The translations under genes were made by a program, and so were the position numbers. The notes under the pieces are model-generated. The model was not told where the DNA came from and searched no databases. It was given only the letters and a program-made list of their open reading frames with translations. Shown one piece after another: positions 22,111-35,663 of a stretch of 64,000 nucleotides of DNA. Numbering within the stretch: the stretch's first letter is position 1; every line of letters starts with the position of its first letter. The DNA is taken from positions 632,452,001 to 632,516,000 of the forward strand of contig NC_092335.1 in the NCBI RefSeq assembly GCF_046630445.1, read 5' to 3'. The DNA is from Rutidosis leptorrhynchoides. Lineage: Eukaryota; Streptophyta; Magnoliopsida; Asterales; Asteraceae.

Positions 22111-22961
22111 GCAATTAACAATATTATGGCAGGGATTTAGCATGAAACAAAGCATGGCAGCACAGTTAGACAGTTTTCAGTACTTGTGTCTAAGCGTAAA
22201 ACAGTTTTAAAAGCAAGCATGTGTCTCACCCCAAAAGTTTAAAATAAGTAATAGAGAAAGTTAAAAAGTGGGGCTATGAAGTTCACCTTAGTAGCAAGTA
22301 AGTTATTCCAAGCAAAGAAGAATGAACGGAGTAAGTGATCGGAGATCTCAACCTAGAGATATAATCTTTGATTATTTAATGTCTAACAGACATAAAGTAT
22401 GTTTATTAATATAGCAACTATATTAACAGTGACGGTTTTCGAGAAAAGTTCCTATTTCTCAAAAGTTTCTATTTTTGGAAACCTACTATTTATGGAAATC
22501 TTCCACTTATAGTAAGTTTCTAGTTTAAGAATTTCGGGTTATAATCCATCACAAAGATGTTGTACAACTTTGCCCAAACCTCGTTGCTATCAGATAAGTC
22601 ACTCTGATGATCTGTTGTTACCGGGCGCCCATGACTCTTGACCAGAATCTAAGTCTTGGCATTCGAGATTCACAAGCGTGTTCCATAATGGCAACAAGGA
22701 CCACCCTAGGCCTTAAGTAGCGGTGAGGTTCGTATAAAGTGCACGTTATCTTTCGATTATAACTTTCACGTTATAGGTGTAAACACACGACGAATTATTA
22801 ATGTACTTAATAATTATATATGTGATAATATAACTTAAGGTGTTACTATATAGATAGGTTTACAATTTATAGTAATATTATTATTACTCTAATTACTTTT
22901 AATTAATCAACCTTAATGTAATCTCATCATGTTTTATACATACCTATACTTATGCATGTGT

Positions 22962-23040
<79 letters not shown>

Positions 23041-23287
23041 ACATGATAATATATATTATTTATTCTTATATTATTATCTTACGTGTATATGTTCATAACT
23101 ATATGATATATATGTATATATTCTATGTATGTGTTACATATAAATAAAAAGGTGGTACATATAAATATACTTTTACTTATCAACTTTTCTTTTTTATGTT
23201 TTACTAACATAATATACCTACACATGCATACTCATACATACACACACACACACACACGTACATATACATACATATATACACATACAT
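22111..23287 (-). mobile_element. Part of a minus-strand gypsy LTR
   Basis: Read on the minus strand, this has GGGGTGAGACACATGC...ACTGTTTTACGC...GACACAAGTACTGAAAA, homologous to the block TTGGGCTGAGAATACAT...GACACAAGTAC of the long LTRs here. Continues after the inserted element at 34425-36122. Holds an (AT)n tract at 22965-23037 and a CA/TA tract at 23220-23287. No ORF. Confidence 0.55.
22965..23037. repeat. (AT)n microsatellite
   Basis: About 73 bp of uninterrupted AT. Confidence 0.95.
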
Positions 23288-23639
23288 TTATCAAGCATAT
23301 TTCCACCGAATGCTAGAGATACGCTTGAGTGCAATAAAGGGGGGTTTATTATGTACAAAAGCGTTAACCTCCGGTCCGGTTACCGTGATAACCCTAGCCG
23401 AGATGATGATCCCAGGAGGGTGGTTATGGCTGTTTTGGGGGAAAACCCTACACTTGTGTAGGTAAAACCCTAGAGGGAGAGGAGGAGAGCGTTTTAGCTT
23501 CCAAGTTGTGTCTAGGGTAGAGGTCATGCCCTTTATTTATAGAGGCATATTAGGGTTTTAAGGGAAAAGGCTAGTGGACCGCTAATGGGCCAAGCTTAAA
23601 GACAAGACCAATTATTAGCCCGATGCACTATGCGTATCA
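23288..23639 (-). repeat. 3' LTR of the decayed element
   Basis: About 350 bp, closely similar to 34064-34421. The minus strand has TATAAATAAAGGG followed by a CT-rich leader, a promoter-like arrangement. The inner TG...CA terminus is mutated (TG to TT at 23288). Confidence 0.75.
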
Positions 23640-24029
23640 TTAAGTCCCCCGAGTTTGGTATGATATATAGCAAATGAATCATATCGAAGTTATTATATAT
23701 GTCACCGCATGTAACTTGAAAGAACTGTCACATTTAATAAAGTTGCAATAAGCATTTGATGCGCATCTTGTGCGCCAAGTAATGATGCGTAATGAGCATC
23801 TACTGCGCCAAGTGACGTCGTGATCATGACAGCTCCAATGTCGAACACCTATACTTATAAATAATATACTTTAGGTGTGATTTAGACAATTATGTCTATG
23901 CGGGACAATTACGAAACATAAACCCAATATATTAATGCCGATAAAGTATACTAATAGTATATTAGTATATCACTACTCCCCTAGTTCAATATAACTAAAG
24001 TATTTAGTTGTGTTGAACTATGATAATGG

Positions 24030-24310
24030 CCATGAGCATTTCACGATCATGGATTTACAAAGTACCGCCATGCGTCCATGGTCTTACGCATAACGGCCAA
24101 GGGCAATTCGCGACCAAGGACTTATGAAAATATGCCATGAGTGCCTATGCGACTATGGTCTTAGTGAAGATATGCCATGGGCGCGCTTACGCGACCATGG
24201 ACTTAGTAAAGATATATCATGGGCGCGCTTACGCGACCATGGACTTAGTAATGATATACCATGAGCGAACTTACGCGACCATGGACTTAGTAAAGAGTGG
24301 TTCATAGCAC
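24030..24310. repeat. Short CCATGG-type tandem array
   Basis: About five diverged units of roughly 57 bp of the form ACCATGGACTTAGTAAAGAT...CATGGGCGCGCTTACGCG. Related in sequence to the 82-bp array at 29951-32150. Confidence 0.8.
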
Positions 24311-24696
24311 AGTCATGGTCTACTCATAAAACGTTTTATCGTAAAGTAAGGCTTTCCTAGAAGCAAACATTGTTCGGAATTTCCGTTTGCATTCAAGACA
24401 TCTCGCTAGTGACTTTGAGTTCCGAATCTCAAAGCCACTTCGAGGCTTCTCCAGCTATTTGCATAGGAGCCTTCTTGATGCAACAATGCGATAAATCGGA
24501 GATCGATGTTGCATTCAAGGCATCTCTGTGACGACCCGGAAATTTTTGACCAAATTTAAACTTAAACTTTATTTGATTTCAACACGATAAGCAAAGTCTG
24601 TAATGTTGAGTCTCAAAATTTTTGAACTGTTTTCATACAATCATTTAACTTCGACCATTTTTGACGATTCACGAACTATTACTTGTAAATAAATAG

Positions 24697-24837
<141 letters not shown>

Positions 24838-26818
24838 GAAATATAGTTTGAGATACTATATGATTTAAATCATAAAATGATATAAGAGATAATAAAATTT
24901 ATTATTAAAATAAATATATATATATATACATAAAAAGTATATTAAATATATATTTTGTAATTTTGAAGTTATTTAGTAAACAACGGTAACGCTCAATTGT
25001 CATATTGATGGACCTTAAACGAGTTAAAAAGAAACTTATGTAATTTTAAAATAAACGGTGATTCGAAAATGAGTTTTATAAATTTTTGGCTTAATAAGAA
25101 TATATGTAGAACTTGTTTGTCAAATTTTAAAACTTTTCATATTTTACTTGGGGTTGAGAGTGAATAATTAATGTAATTTGTATTTAGTAGTTAATAATCA
25201 AATTTTATACCTTAATGACCAAAGTAAATAAATATAGTTAATTTAAAAATATGGGATTTTTCTGAACACTTTTATCCGCCACTGAGTAACAACGGAGTAC
25301 GAATTTCAGTCCGTGAATGAAATAGTAGACGATTACACGTTTATATTTTAAATTATATTATAATTATTATATTATATATTATATATTTTTTTTTTGTTTT
25401 GTTTTCAATTGAATGAATCTGTGAATCGAATAAGAAAAACTATGCCTAATTGAAAGATTGGATTACTTTATGTTATCAATCAATTCATCCAGCTCATTAA
25501 TACTGTGTAAAATTGATACACTGATTGAGTATTATGATTAATTCTTTCTCCATCCACTAAAACACGTCTCTTGATTGCTATGATTATTATTATATTGTTA
25601 ATTTACTAGACTTATTTTACTAGACTTTTTATATGTATATAATATATATACACCACATGGAAACCAGGCAACTATCATATATCCATCTAATTCTTTCTCT
25701 CTCGCATTGTAATCTGGATCTTCTCTTCGACACACTTCCACTATAGTGAAACCACCTTCGAACCTTGATCACTGACGTGAGCCACCATAGCACCATCATC
25801 ATTTTCTTGCTACCCATCTCTTTGTAACATCTTTAAAAAAACCACCACCACTTCATTTTGTTTAAACCCATTGCCATACAACCATGTACTGTTGCTCGTG
25901 TTCATGATGTAAACCAAAACCGAACCATAACTGCTACCTCTATTTGGTCATGGTTATTAGTTGAACACCCATTGTGACAACAACTTCACTATCACCACAA
26001 CCCTCACCATGCATCACCACGATCAACCATCACCCAAAACACCACCCATCGATACTACGTTCACGATCGTAAACCACCACCAACACCTTCTTGAACCTCA
26101 CCTTCTTCACCAAAGACACAAATTACCATCAACCGCCACCCCTTGAATCACCAAAACCGTCACTCACTCTCTTTCCCTCTCTTCTTTGTAAACCGTCACC
26201 CATCTCGCCACTTTGTTTTCTGTTTTCCTCGATGGCTGATCCAACTCAACCCACGAAACCATCATTCTTTGTTGATGCATATGTGTTACAGTCGAGACCA
26301 GGATAAACGTTAACCACCTTCTCGTTCTTCTGCAACCACCATTCTTTCCTGTTCCGGTTCAAAATAAACGAAGAAGATAAAGGAGGAAGACAATGAACAG
26401 TGTTGATAAAACAATACGTGAACGATGAAGGCTGCTGCAAACTACTGTGTTCATGTTCCAATTAGATAACGATGATTATTAGCGAAAACAAACGATGGTG
26501 GTGATGAATAAATAATATGGATACGGTTGTGTTAGCCACGTCCAACAATTTTTTTTATTTTATTTTTCTAATCCTATAAGATATTGATGATGTTAAGATT
26601 TATTAGGATCGTAATTTTATGTAGGATAGTCGATGTATGATGAGGACGATGTACGTAAGGTATTCGATGGTAATAATGGAAGTTTAGGATAATAATAATG
26701 AAGAGAGTGACGAGTTGAAGGAGACGATGAATAGTTCTGGGTGTTATTTTAGGAAGAAGAAGATGAATTAGAAATATGGATTAAATAGTTATAAGTTAGT
26801 AATAATATCAGAAAAACG

Positions 26819-26892
26819 GAATTGCTTGGATGGTTAAGGGATGTTTGTGATTATCAAGAGGTCCTGTGTTCGATTCCCAATTTCTGCAATTC
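26819..26892 (+). other. tRNA-like module in the solo LTR
   Basis: A 74-base span begins GAATTGC and ends GCAATTC, a perfect 7-bp acceptor-like stem. It has A-box-like GGATGGTTAAGGG and B-box-like GTTCGATTCCC, then a run of T. The T and anticodon stems are poor, so it is not a functional tRNA gene. A second, weaker module lies at 27095-27168 (GGTTCGAGTC). Confidence 0.55.
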
Positions 26893-27771
26893 TTTTTTTT
26901 TTTCAGCAAGGATTAGCCATGGGGCTTGAATAATTATTAATTGGGCCGATACTTTCAGTTGGGTCTCAGAATCAAATGGGCCACTACATGCTGTTAGGCC
27001 GAGATGAACTTAGACTGTTAGTTTAAAGAAGACAGTGGACATGGGGTTAAAAGGATTTAATACGAGAATTAAATAAGGAAGTATTAGACGGAGGAGTGGT
27101 GTTGAGTGCTTGTGTGTTATCAAAAGGTGGCGAAAGGTGGTGGGTTCGAGTCTGGTCTGGGGCAACTTTTATTTAGAAAAAGCTTTTGAAGGGTATATAT
27201 TTTATTTTTATTTCTATTATTATTATTATTAGTAATTTATTATTATGAATATTAATGTTATTATTATTATTACGATTATAACTATAAAAATAAATATTAT
27301 TATTATTGTTAAGTTAAGTATTATTATTACTATCATATCACAAATTAATATTATTTTCATGAATAATAGCATTGTATCATTTTTAGTACTATTACTGTTA
27401 TTAGTAACAAAAGTATTATTAATATGATTATCATTATTAGTAATGTTAATATTAAAAATTATTATCATTTTTACCAACAATTGTTATTTTGTTATCATTA
27501 CAATTATATAATTATTATTATTATTATCATTTTTACTACTGGTATCATTAATATTATTATGATTCTTATTATAATTATTATTATTATAAGTAATGTTATT
27601 AGTAATATTATCATTATAATCAAATACGACTTTTAGTTACTATTAGTAATATTATATATTATTATGTATATAAAAATACACTTATAAGTAATATTACGTA
27701 CAAGTATGAATTAATTATATTAACAATCTTTATATAAATACTCATATATAACCATTTAGGTATTTTTAAAA

Positions 27772-27812
<41 letters not shown>

Positions 27813-28813
27813 TAATTATTTTCAAATATATATACAAATTAAATATATAATATACAAAGCTATAATATATGAAATTGTTTGATTACGAGTATGTGTTTTA
27901 ATATACATATGAATAATATAGGTTTGTGAATCCGAGGTCAACCCTGCATTTGTTCAGTGCCGTTATATGTATTTTTACTATAAAATACATAATAGTGAGT
28001 TTCATTACTCTCTTTTTAAATGCTTTTGCAATATATATTTTTAGGACTGAGAATACATGCGCTTTTATAAATGTTTTACGAAATAGACACAAGTAATCGA
28101 AACTACATTATATGGGTGAATGATCGAAGCCGAATATGCCCCTTTTGCTTGGTAACCTAAGAATTAGTAAACCGATCTACTAATTGACGCGAATCCTAGA
28201 GATAGATCTATTGGGCCTAACGAACCCCATCCGTTGGAGCGGATGCTTTAGTACTTCGATGTTGTTTTATCATGTCCGAAGGATTTCCCGGAATGATAGG
28301 GGATATTCTTATATGCATCTTGTTAATGTCGGTTACCAGGTGTTCACCATATGAATGATTATTTTTGTCTCTATGCATGGGACGTATATTTATGAGAACT
28401 GAAAATGAAAATCTTGTGGTCTATTAAAATGATTGAAATGATTATTTATGTTAAACTAATGAACTCACCAACCTTTTAGTTGACACTTTAAAGCATGTTT
28501 ATTCTCAGGTATGATAGAAATCTTCCGCTGTGCATTTGCTCATTTTAGAGATATTACTTGGAGTCATTCATGACATATTTCAAAAGACGTTGCATTCGAT
28601 TCGTTGAGTTCATCAAGATTATTATTAAGTCAATTATAGTTGGATATATTATGAAATGGTATGCATGCCGTCAACTTTCGATGAAATGAAAGTTTGTCTT
28701 TTAAAAACGAATGCAATGTTTGTAAAATGTATCATATAGAGGTCAAGTACCTCACGATGTAACCAAATGTAATGTATTCGTCCAGATGGATTAGGACGGG
28801 GCACTACAATCTC

Positions 28814-29950
28814 TGACTTGCAAGCTCCGTACTCAGTCATTTTGAGGCATCCCAACCAAAAGGTGAGGGGTATTTAATTGTGCGGGCAATTCAATGCCGC
28901 AATTTGTGTATATTTGCGTATATCTACGCATGCAAACTAATACCTTTTTTTATTTTTGATAGTATTTTTATGCGCGCGTCGTTATTCTGCATTTAGTGTT
29001 TATTCTGGCATATGCTCGAGTAAAGAAACAACTTAGTTCCTTAATATTTGCAAAATAGCAAATTAAAAAGTCAATTTACATTATTTGCACAATAACATAG
29101 ATTAAATGTTATGCTGCATGACGGGAGCGACCCCTCTATACACACATAATCTTTTTATTCTTACGGCAACAATCCAATGTTGTCCGCATAGAGAGCAAGC
29201 CAATGCTCTAAATATTATACTCTTGACTTTTATAAATTCTTATAAGTATTTTACGCATGGACAAACCAATGTCACTATCCGTATATAAGCAAACCAATGC
29301 TTATTCAAGAGTCTTCTGGCCAATCCAATGCTCGTGATATTGACAAGTAACCAAACTTGTATTTTATAGTCATGACTTTGCAGATCTCCGTCATGCGCAG
29401 TGTACAAGCGTTTGAAACAAACCAATGTTTTACTACTCTCACCATTATTTATAGTTTTAGTAGCCAAACTAAACTATGCCACTTGGGATTCGGAGCTTTC
29501 CCTGTGCAGCGGTACGTGCAATCAACATATTTAATGTTTATAATATTTTGGACGCACTAAATAAGAAACACTGCAGAGGGTGGATCAGTTCCCTCGATAA
29601 GTGTGTTTTCTTTACGGGCTTAACCGCGAAAATAATATATGTGATACGTATGCCGGTCTATCCTACCTGTTTAAAGTATTTTGGCAAGCAACCGTTAATT
29701 ACTAAAAGCAAAATAATCCTTGCTAATAGTTATGCTCATATCATGTAGCCCCCATTTCAATAGTACTAAAGCACTTAGTGGTGTTGAAATCTAGAATGGA
29801 ACTTAAACCACTTTTAGAAAGGAAGTGCAAAAACACGCATGCGATCCTGAGCAAATAAAATCATCTCATGGACTTACTCATTGTTACCATGAGATTATAA
29901 TAAGTGTCCATAGTCTTTCGTGTTGCAGCCATGAGATTATACTAAAGATG
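28814..29950. other. Non-coding interior with degenerate CCAATG repeats
   Basis: CAANCCAATGYT recurs near 29170, 29200, 29264, 29293, 29325 and 29423, mostly at multiples of about 31 bp. Short ORFs here are not credible as genes. Confidence 0.6.
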
Positions 29951-32150
29951 CCATGGGCGCGCATAACGCGACCATGGTCTTTAAACAATTGTCCATGGTC
30001 TTACGCGTTATCGCCATAGACTTAATAAATATGCCATGGGCGCGTGTACGCGACCATGGTCTTTAAACAATTGTCCATGGTCTTACGCGTTGCAGCCATG
30101 GACTTAATAAATATGCCATGGGCGCGCGTACGCGACCATGGTCTTTAAACAATTGTCCATGGTCTTACGCGTTGCCGCCATGGACTTAATAAATATGTCA
30201 TGGGCGTGCGTACGTGACCATGGTCTTTAAACAATTGTCCATGGTCTTATGCGTTGCCTCCATGGACTTAATAAATATGCCATGGGCGCGCGTACGCGAC
30301 CATGGTCTTTAAACAATTGTCCATGGTCTTACGCGTTATCGTCATGGACTTAATAAATATGACATGGCCGCGCGTCCGCGACCATGGTCTTTAAACAATT
30401 GTCCATGGTCTTACGCGTTGCCGCCATGGACTTAATAAATATGTCATGGCCGCGCGTACGCGACCATGGTCTTTAAACAATCGTCCATGGTCTTACGCGT
30501 TGCCGCCATGGACTTAATAAATATGCCATGGGCGCGCGTACACGACCATGGTCTTTAAACAATTGTCCATGGTCTTACGGTTGCCGCCATGGACTTAATA
30601 AATTAGCCATGGGCGCGCGTACGCGACCATGGTCTTTAAACAATTGTCCATGGTCTTACGCGTTGCCGCCATGGACTTAATAAATATGTCATGGGCGCGC
30701 GTACGCGACCATGGTCTTTAAACAATTGTCCATGGTCTTACGCGTTGCCGCCACGGACTTAATAAATATGCCATGGGCGTGCGTACGCGACCATGGTCTT
30801 TAAACAATTGTCCATGGTCTTACGCGTTGCCGCCATGGACTTAATAAATATGCCATGGGCGCGCGTACGCGACCATGGTCTTTAAACAATTGTCCATGGT
30901 CTTACGCGTTTCCGCCATGGACTTAATAAATATGCCATGGGCGCACGTACGCGACCATGGTCTTTAAACAATTGTCCATGGTCTTACGCGTTGCCGCCAT
31001 GGACTTAATAAATATGCCATGGGCGCGCGTACGCGACCATGGTCTTTAAACAATTGTTCGTGGTCTTACGCGTTGCCGCCATGGACTTAATAAATATGCC
31101 ATGGGCGCGCGTACGCGACCATGGTCTTTAAACAATTGTCCATGGTCTTACGCATTGCCGCCATGGACTTAATAAATATGCCATGGGCGCGCGTACGCGA
31201 CCATGGTCTTTAAACAAATGTCCATGGTCTTACGCGTTGCCGCCATGGACTTAATAAATATGCCATGGGTGCGCGTACGCGACCATTGTCTTTAAACAAA
31301 TGTCCGTGGTCTTACGCGTTGCCGCCATGGACTTAATAAATATGCCATGGGCGCGCGTACGCGACCATATTCTTTAAACAAATTTCCATGGTCTTACGCG
31401 TTGCCGCCATGGACTTAATAAATATGCCATGGGCGCGCGTACGCGACCATGGTCTTTAAACAATTGTCCATTATCTTACGGTTGCCACCATGGACTTAAT
31501 AAATATGCCATGGGTGCGCGTACGCGACCACGGTCTTTAAACAATTGTCCGTGGTCTTACGGTTGCCGCCATGGACTTAATAAATATGCCATGGGCGCGC
31601 GTACGCGACCATGGTCTTTAAACAATTGTCCACGGTCTTACGCGTTGCCGCCATGGATTAATAAATATGCCATGGGCGCGCGTACGCGACCATGGTCTTT
31701 AAACAATTGTCCACGGTCTTAAGCGTTGCCGCCATGGATTAATAAATATGCCATGGGCGCGCGTACGCGACCATGGTCTTTAAACAATTGTCCACGGTCT
31801 TACGCGTTGCCGCCATGAACTTAATAAATATGCCATGGGCGCGCGTACGCGACCATGGTCTTTAAACAATTGTCCATGGTCTTACGCGTTGCCGCCATGG
31901 ACTTAAGAAATATGCCATGGGCGCGCGTACGCGACCATGGTCTTTAAACAATTGTCCACGGTCTTACGCGTTGCCGCCATTGACTTAATAAATATGCCAT
32001 GGGCGCGCGTACGCGACCATGGTCTTTAAACAATTGTCCATGGTCTTACGCGTTGCCGCCATGGACTTAATAAATATGCCATGGGCGCGCGTACGCGACC
32101 ATGGTCTTTAAACAATTGTCCATGGTCTTACGCGTTGCAGCCATGGACTA
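29951..32150. repeat. 82-bp tandem array, 27 units
   Basis: CATGGG starts run from 29952 to 32080 at 82-bp spacing. Each unit comprises four submodules of 20-21 bp, each beginning CCATGG: one with TCTTTAAACAATTGT, one with TCTTACGCGTTGCCG, one with ACTTAATAAATATG, one with GCGCGCGTACGCGA. Units also contain the palindromes CGCGTACGCG and GACCATGGTC. Most units differ by only a few bases, often CpG transitions. Confidence 0.95.
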
Positions 32151-32464
32151 TTTTGTACAAATAGTGCGGAATGTGATATTGCGTGATTAGCACCGCAAGG
32201 GGATTATGGAGCGGCATAGCGGACTAGTATTGCGGAACTTTAGCATTATGATGCCCATCTCCAAAAGGAGACACTTTCCAACCTTCCAAGAGGTTTTGGG
32301 TGTACGACCGTCACCGATAAAGGAAACATTCTTTTTCCGCTAGTTATAGTATATATTATGCGAGCCCCCATTTCAATATAACTAAAATATTTAGTTGTGT
32401 TGAAATTTGCTTGATACTTTCACATTAAGGGATTGCACATAATACACCGACTATGCACAAATAA

Positions 32465-32545
32465 AATTTTGCAGATTAGGCTTCGCGAATTAGTATCGTT
32501 TGATAAGCTTCGCAAAATAGTGTCGTATAATAAGTTTCGCAAAGC
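32465..32545. repeat. 27-bp tandem repeat, three units
   Basis: Three units of about 27 bp beginning TAGGCTTCGCG, TAAGCTTCGCA and TAAGTTTCGCA. Confidence 0.6.
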
Positions 32546-32748
32546 TTTGTAGAGTAAGCTTTGAATTAAATGCTACCGCGATAACATCCGAACAGTTGAG
32601 TAAGCAATTGATACTTGGAAGCTATCATGTACTTTATTTTATAGTTTCGAACAAACTAGTCAGATGCTATAATAGGAATTCCGAATTTCATTAATAAATA
32701 AATAGGGAAACCAATAACATGCATAAATAAGCATATCATACGTATTGG

Positions 32749-33093
32749 TCATATTTTTTGGTGGATAAAGTCTAAAAATAGAACTTCAACCTTAACCACC
32801 GATATTATTGTATCATAATCCCGTTTTCTGAACGATACCGTCTGGATATTGTCTGTTTGACAAAGTCGTCGACTCGACATCCCGTTTAATTGATTAGTCC
32901 GCTCAACGAATTCTGCGGGAAATCCCTCACTTACCAGCAAGAGATCTGACTTGTTAAAAACGTTGATGACACGTAACGTCGTGTTGTAAGTCAGCCCGCA
33001 GGCATCGTGACCAGCCCGAACGGCATCGAGATCTGGTTCGATAGTAACAAGATGGAGGCTGATGTATTTTAAGCAACAATTAATTGCTAAAAA
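32749..33093 (-). pseudogene. Unrecognised open frame, about 114 codons
   Basis: Open from after TAA (33094-33096) to TGA 32749, without an ATG near its start. Composition looks protein-like, not AT-driven: IEPDLDAVRAGHDACGLTYN and LLVSEGFPAEFVERTNQLNG, with balanced charged residues. It may be part of a decayed element protein or a captured exon; I cannot assign a family. Confidence 0.35.
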
Positions 33094-33096
33094 TTA

Positions 33097-34033
33097 ATTG
33101 TAATGGACCATAACAAGTGACCCAGAGATCACGTATTATTGTGTTGCCTTGTCTCGGTTATACATTCCATAAACTATTCCGAGCCCAAGATAATTGAGAT
33201 TCTATATTGTGCGAGACAATTAAAATTTCACATCTCTTAAAATTGTATGTTATCTCGATTTAAAAACATTTATTAATGTCAATCAAATCGTCATTTAACG
33301 AAACCAAACCCTCCAGTAATATCTGTATACCTAAAGATACAATTGAAACTGTAACACGTATCTTTAGGCCCATTAGCATATCTATAGCGCTAATTTTCAA
33401 TCAAAAGTTGGTACGGGCTTTACTTCTTCAAATTGCTCTGGTCTTGACCTAAATTAAACACCGCCTTAAACAAATCACCGCCGCAAACGCAAAAAATAAC
33501 ACCTTCAGTCATCGACCTACCATTGTTGATTCCGGCAAGCAAACGCGTTTGGGCAGAAGTGTAGATCGAAATATATGAACTACCGGAACCAGATCCGGAT
33601 GATTTTGCGTTCGGTGAGAGTCTAGAACCGAAATTTCTTACCGACGAGTTTAACGAAGTGGTTGTTTTAACAAATTTAATAGACCATGTTCGTATGAATT
33701 TTAAAATATTAAATTTGCAAAGTTCACAAGACTTGCGAACATATGATTGTCAAAACCCATTTTGTATCAACAACTTTTAACATGAGATTTTTGAAAATTG
33801 CTTCTTGGTTAGATCTATACGTTTACAGCTTTCAGCAATAAGACCATTAAATACGGAGTATGTAATTTATATGTGATATCTATGTATGTTATGGTTGATC
33901 GTCAAAAGCAACCAAACCACAATAATACTCCGTATGTAGTTTTCTAAATTTGTTACATAATAAAATAAATGTAGACTTACAACATCAGCAGAACCACGGA
34001 AGAGGATGTTTGTTGTTTGTGTCCCACGTGGTC
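33097..34033. other. Non-coding leader side of the decayed element
   Basis: No credible ORF or repeat structure recognised. Confidence 0.5.
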
Positions 34034-34061
34034 GTGGGTTTGAGTCTCACGGATGACGCCA
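34034..34061 (-). other. Decayed PBS with extended tRNA complementarity
   Basis: The plus strand GTGGGTTTGAGTCTCAC then GGATGACGCCA resembles a tRNA T-arm plus acceptor and CCA end. The minus strand TGGCGTCATCCGTGAGA is a PBS next to the LTR end (34064), related to TGGCGCCGTCTGTGGGA of Tat elements by transitions. Confidence 0.5.
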
Positions 34062-34063
34062 TT

Positions 34064-34421
34064 TGATCAGGCATATTTCCACCGAATGCTAGAGATACGC
34101 TTGAGTGCAATAGAGGGGGGTTTATTATGTACAACGGCGTTAACCTCCGGTCCGGGGTCCGGTTACCGTGATAACCCTAGCCGAGATGATGATCTCGGGA
34201 GGGTGGTTATGGCTGTTTTAGGGGAAAACCCTACACTTGTGTAGGTAAAACCCTAGAGGGAGAGGAGGAGAGCGTTTTAGCTTCCAAGATGTGTCTAGGG
34301 TATAGGTCATGCCCTTTATTTATAGAGGCATATTAGGGTTTTAAGGGAAAAGGCTAGTGACCGCTAATGGGCCAAGCTTAAAGACAAGACCAATTATTAG
34401 CCCGATGCGCTATGCGTATCA
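34064..34421 (-). repeat. 5' LTR of the decayed element (358 bp)
   Basis: The minus strand runs TGATACGCATAGCGC...GGCATATGCCTGATCA-type ends with a TATAAATAAAGGG promoter-like block. Near-copy of 23288-23639. Confidence 0.75.
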
Positions 34422-34424
34422 TTA

Positions 34425-35573
34425 TACATATACACGTATGTATATATATACATATATACACAAGCATATACCTACAATATATACATGTACATACGTACGC
34501 ATGCATGCATGTATCATTATCATTATCCATTAACCAATCTCACATAAAATCATAACTTTTTATTTACTAAACCTAAACTTCTACCATTAACCCTAATCTT
34601 TATTCATGTACATAAAATCATAATCCATTTATTTACCACTTCAAGTTCATAATCTTTTTAACTACAATACTTAATCATATTCAACAATTTAATCTCTTTA
34701 ATCATAATCATAAACCATAATCATAATCTTTTATCATAAACTTTTAACCTTATTCATAATCATTATAATTATTCATACTTCAACATCATAATTATATTAA
34801 CTAAAACAATTTAAAAGTATAATTAACTAGGGTTTAGGGATACCTTAATAGGATAAAGATCAAGAAAAAGTGATGATCGTGAACCGAAACAAACACAGAA
34901 TTCCAGCAGAGAACTCGACCCAAACAAAGGGTTTCTTAGGGTGTTTTGTCACGCAGAAACGGAAGAAATAGGCAGGAAAAGAACGCAACAACAAGCAGCA
35001 ACAATGGGTCGATTATGGGTCACGATTTGCAGCAGAAAACAGGAGGATAAAGGGCTGTTGGGTGGTCGAAAAATACAGCAAAACAGGAGCAGAAAAGGTC
35101 GACTTTAAGGGGCTGTTTTGGGTGGCGTATGGAGGGCTGCAACAGCAGGAAATTATGGCGATGAGAGGGTTGTGATGGGTGATGTTTGTGAGTCAATTGC
35201 AGGCTGTTTTGGAGTGTGGGTTGTAGTCGATGCAGGTGGTGGTGTGAGGGGGTATAAGCTGCCGAATAAAAGCAAGGAAAGGGAGGAGTTTGTGTGTATT
35301 TTTGGAATGCAATTTGTGAATGAGGAAAGCTAGAATTAATGGTCTTTTTATAGGGGATTAGCAAGTGTTGTAATCACATTAGGATTACTAGGAGATGACT
35401 TGGTGATCAAGGACTAGATTAGGATGAAAAGAGTTTGAAGCTGATTAGGATTTTAGAGTTAGGATTAGGCTAGGATTAGTAGTTACTTAGGGATCAAGTT
35501 CTTTTTTTTTATATATATATAAACCGTTCCCCTTTTTTATTTATATAATTATTTATTTATTTTTAATTCGGCA

Positions 35574-35663
<90 letters not shown>

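Noticed and set aside
22929..23147. Tyr/Ile-repeat ORFs (also 39402, 54352)
   Set aside because: Translations of (AT)n microsatellites.
23291..23527. 78-residue minus-strand ORF
   Set aside because: It lies in the leader-like part of the 350-bp LTR and has no recognised domain.
26819..26892. A functional tRNA gene
   Set aside because: The acceptor-like stem and boxes are present, but the T and anticodon stems do not pair well and no anticodon can be assigned.
27229..27636. Ile/Asn-rich ORFs on both strands (also 52140-52484)
   Set aside because: Products of the ATT-rich tract in the LTRs.
29106..30019. Short plus- and minus-strand ORFs beside the 82-bp array
   Set aside because: No domain, overlapping on both strands and within degenerate repeats.
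29951..32150. Possible CRISPR-like array
   Set aside because: Units are contiguous 82-bp tandem repeats without unique spacers, in plant transposon DNA.
35020..35364. 114-residue His/Pro/Ser-rich minus-strand ORF
   Set aside because: It covers the TATA box and pyrimidine-rich leader of a gypsy LTR; composition follows the CT tract.
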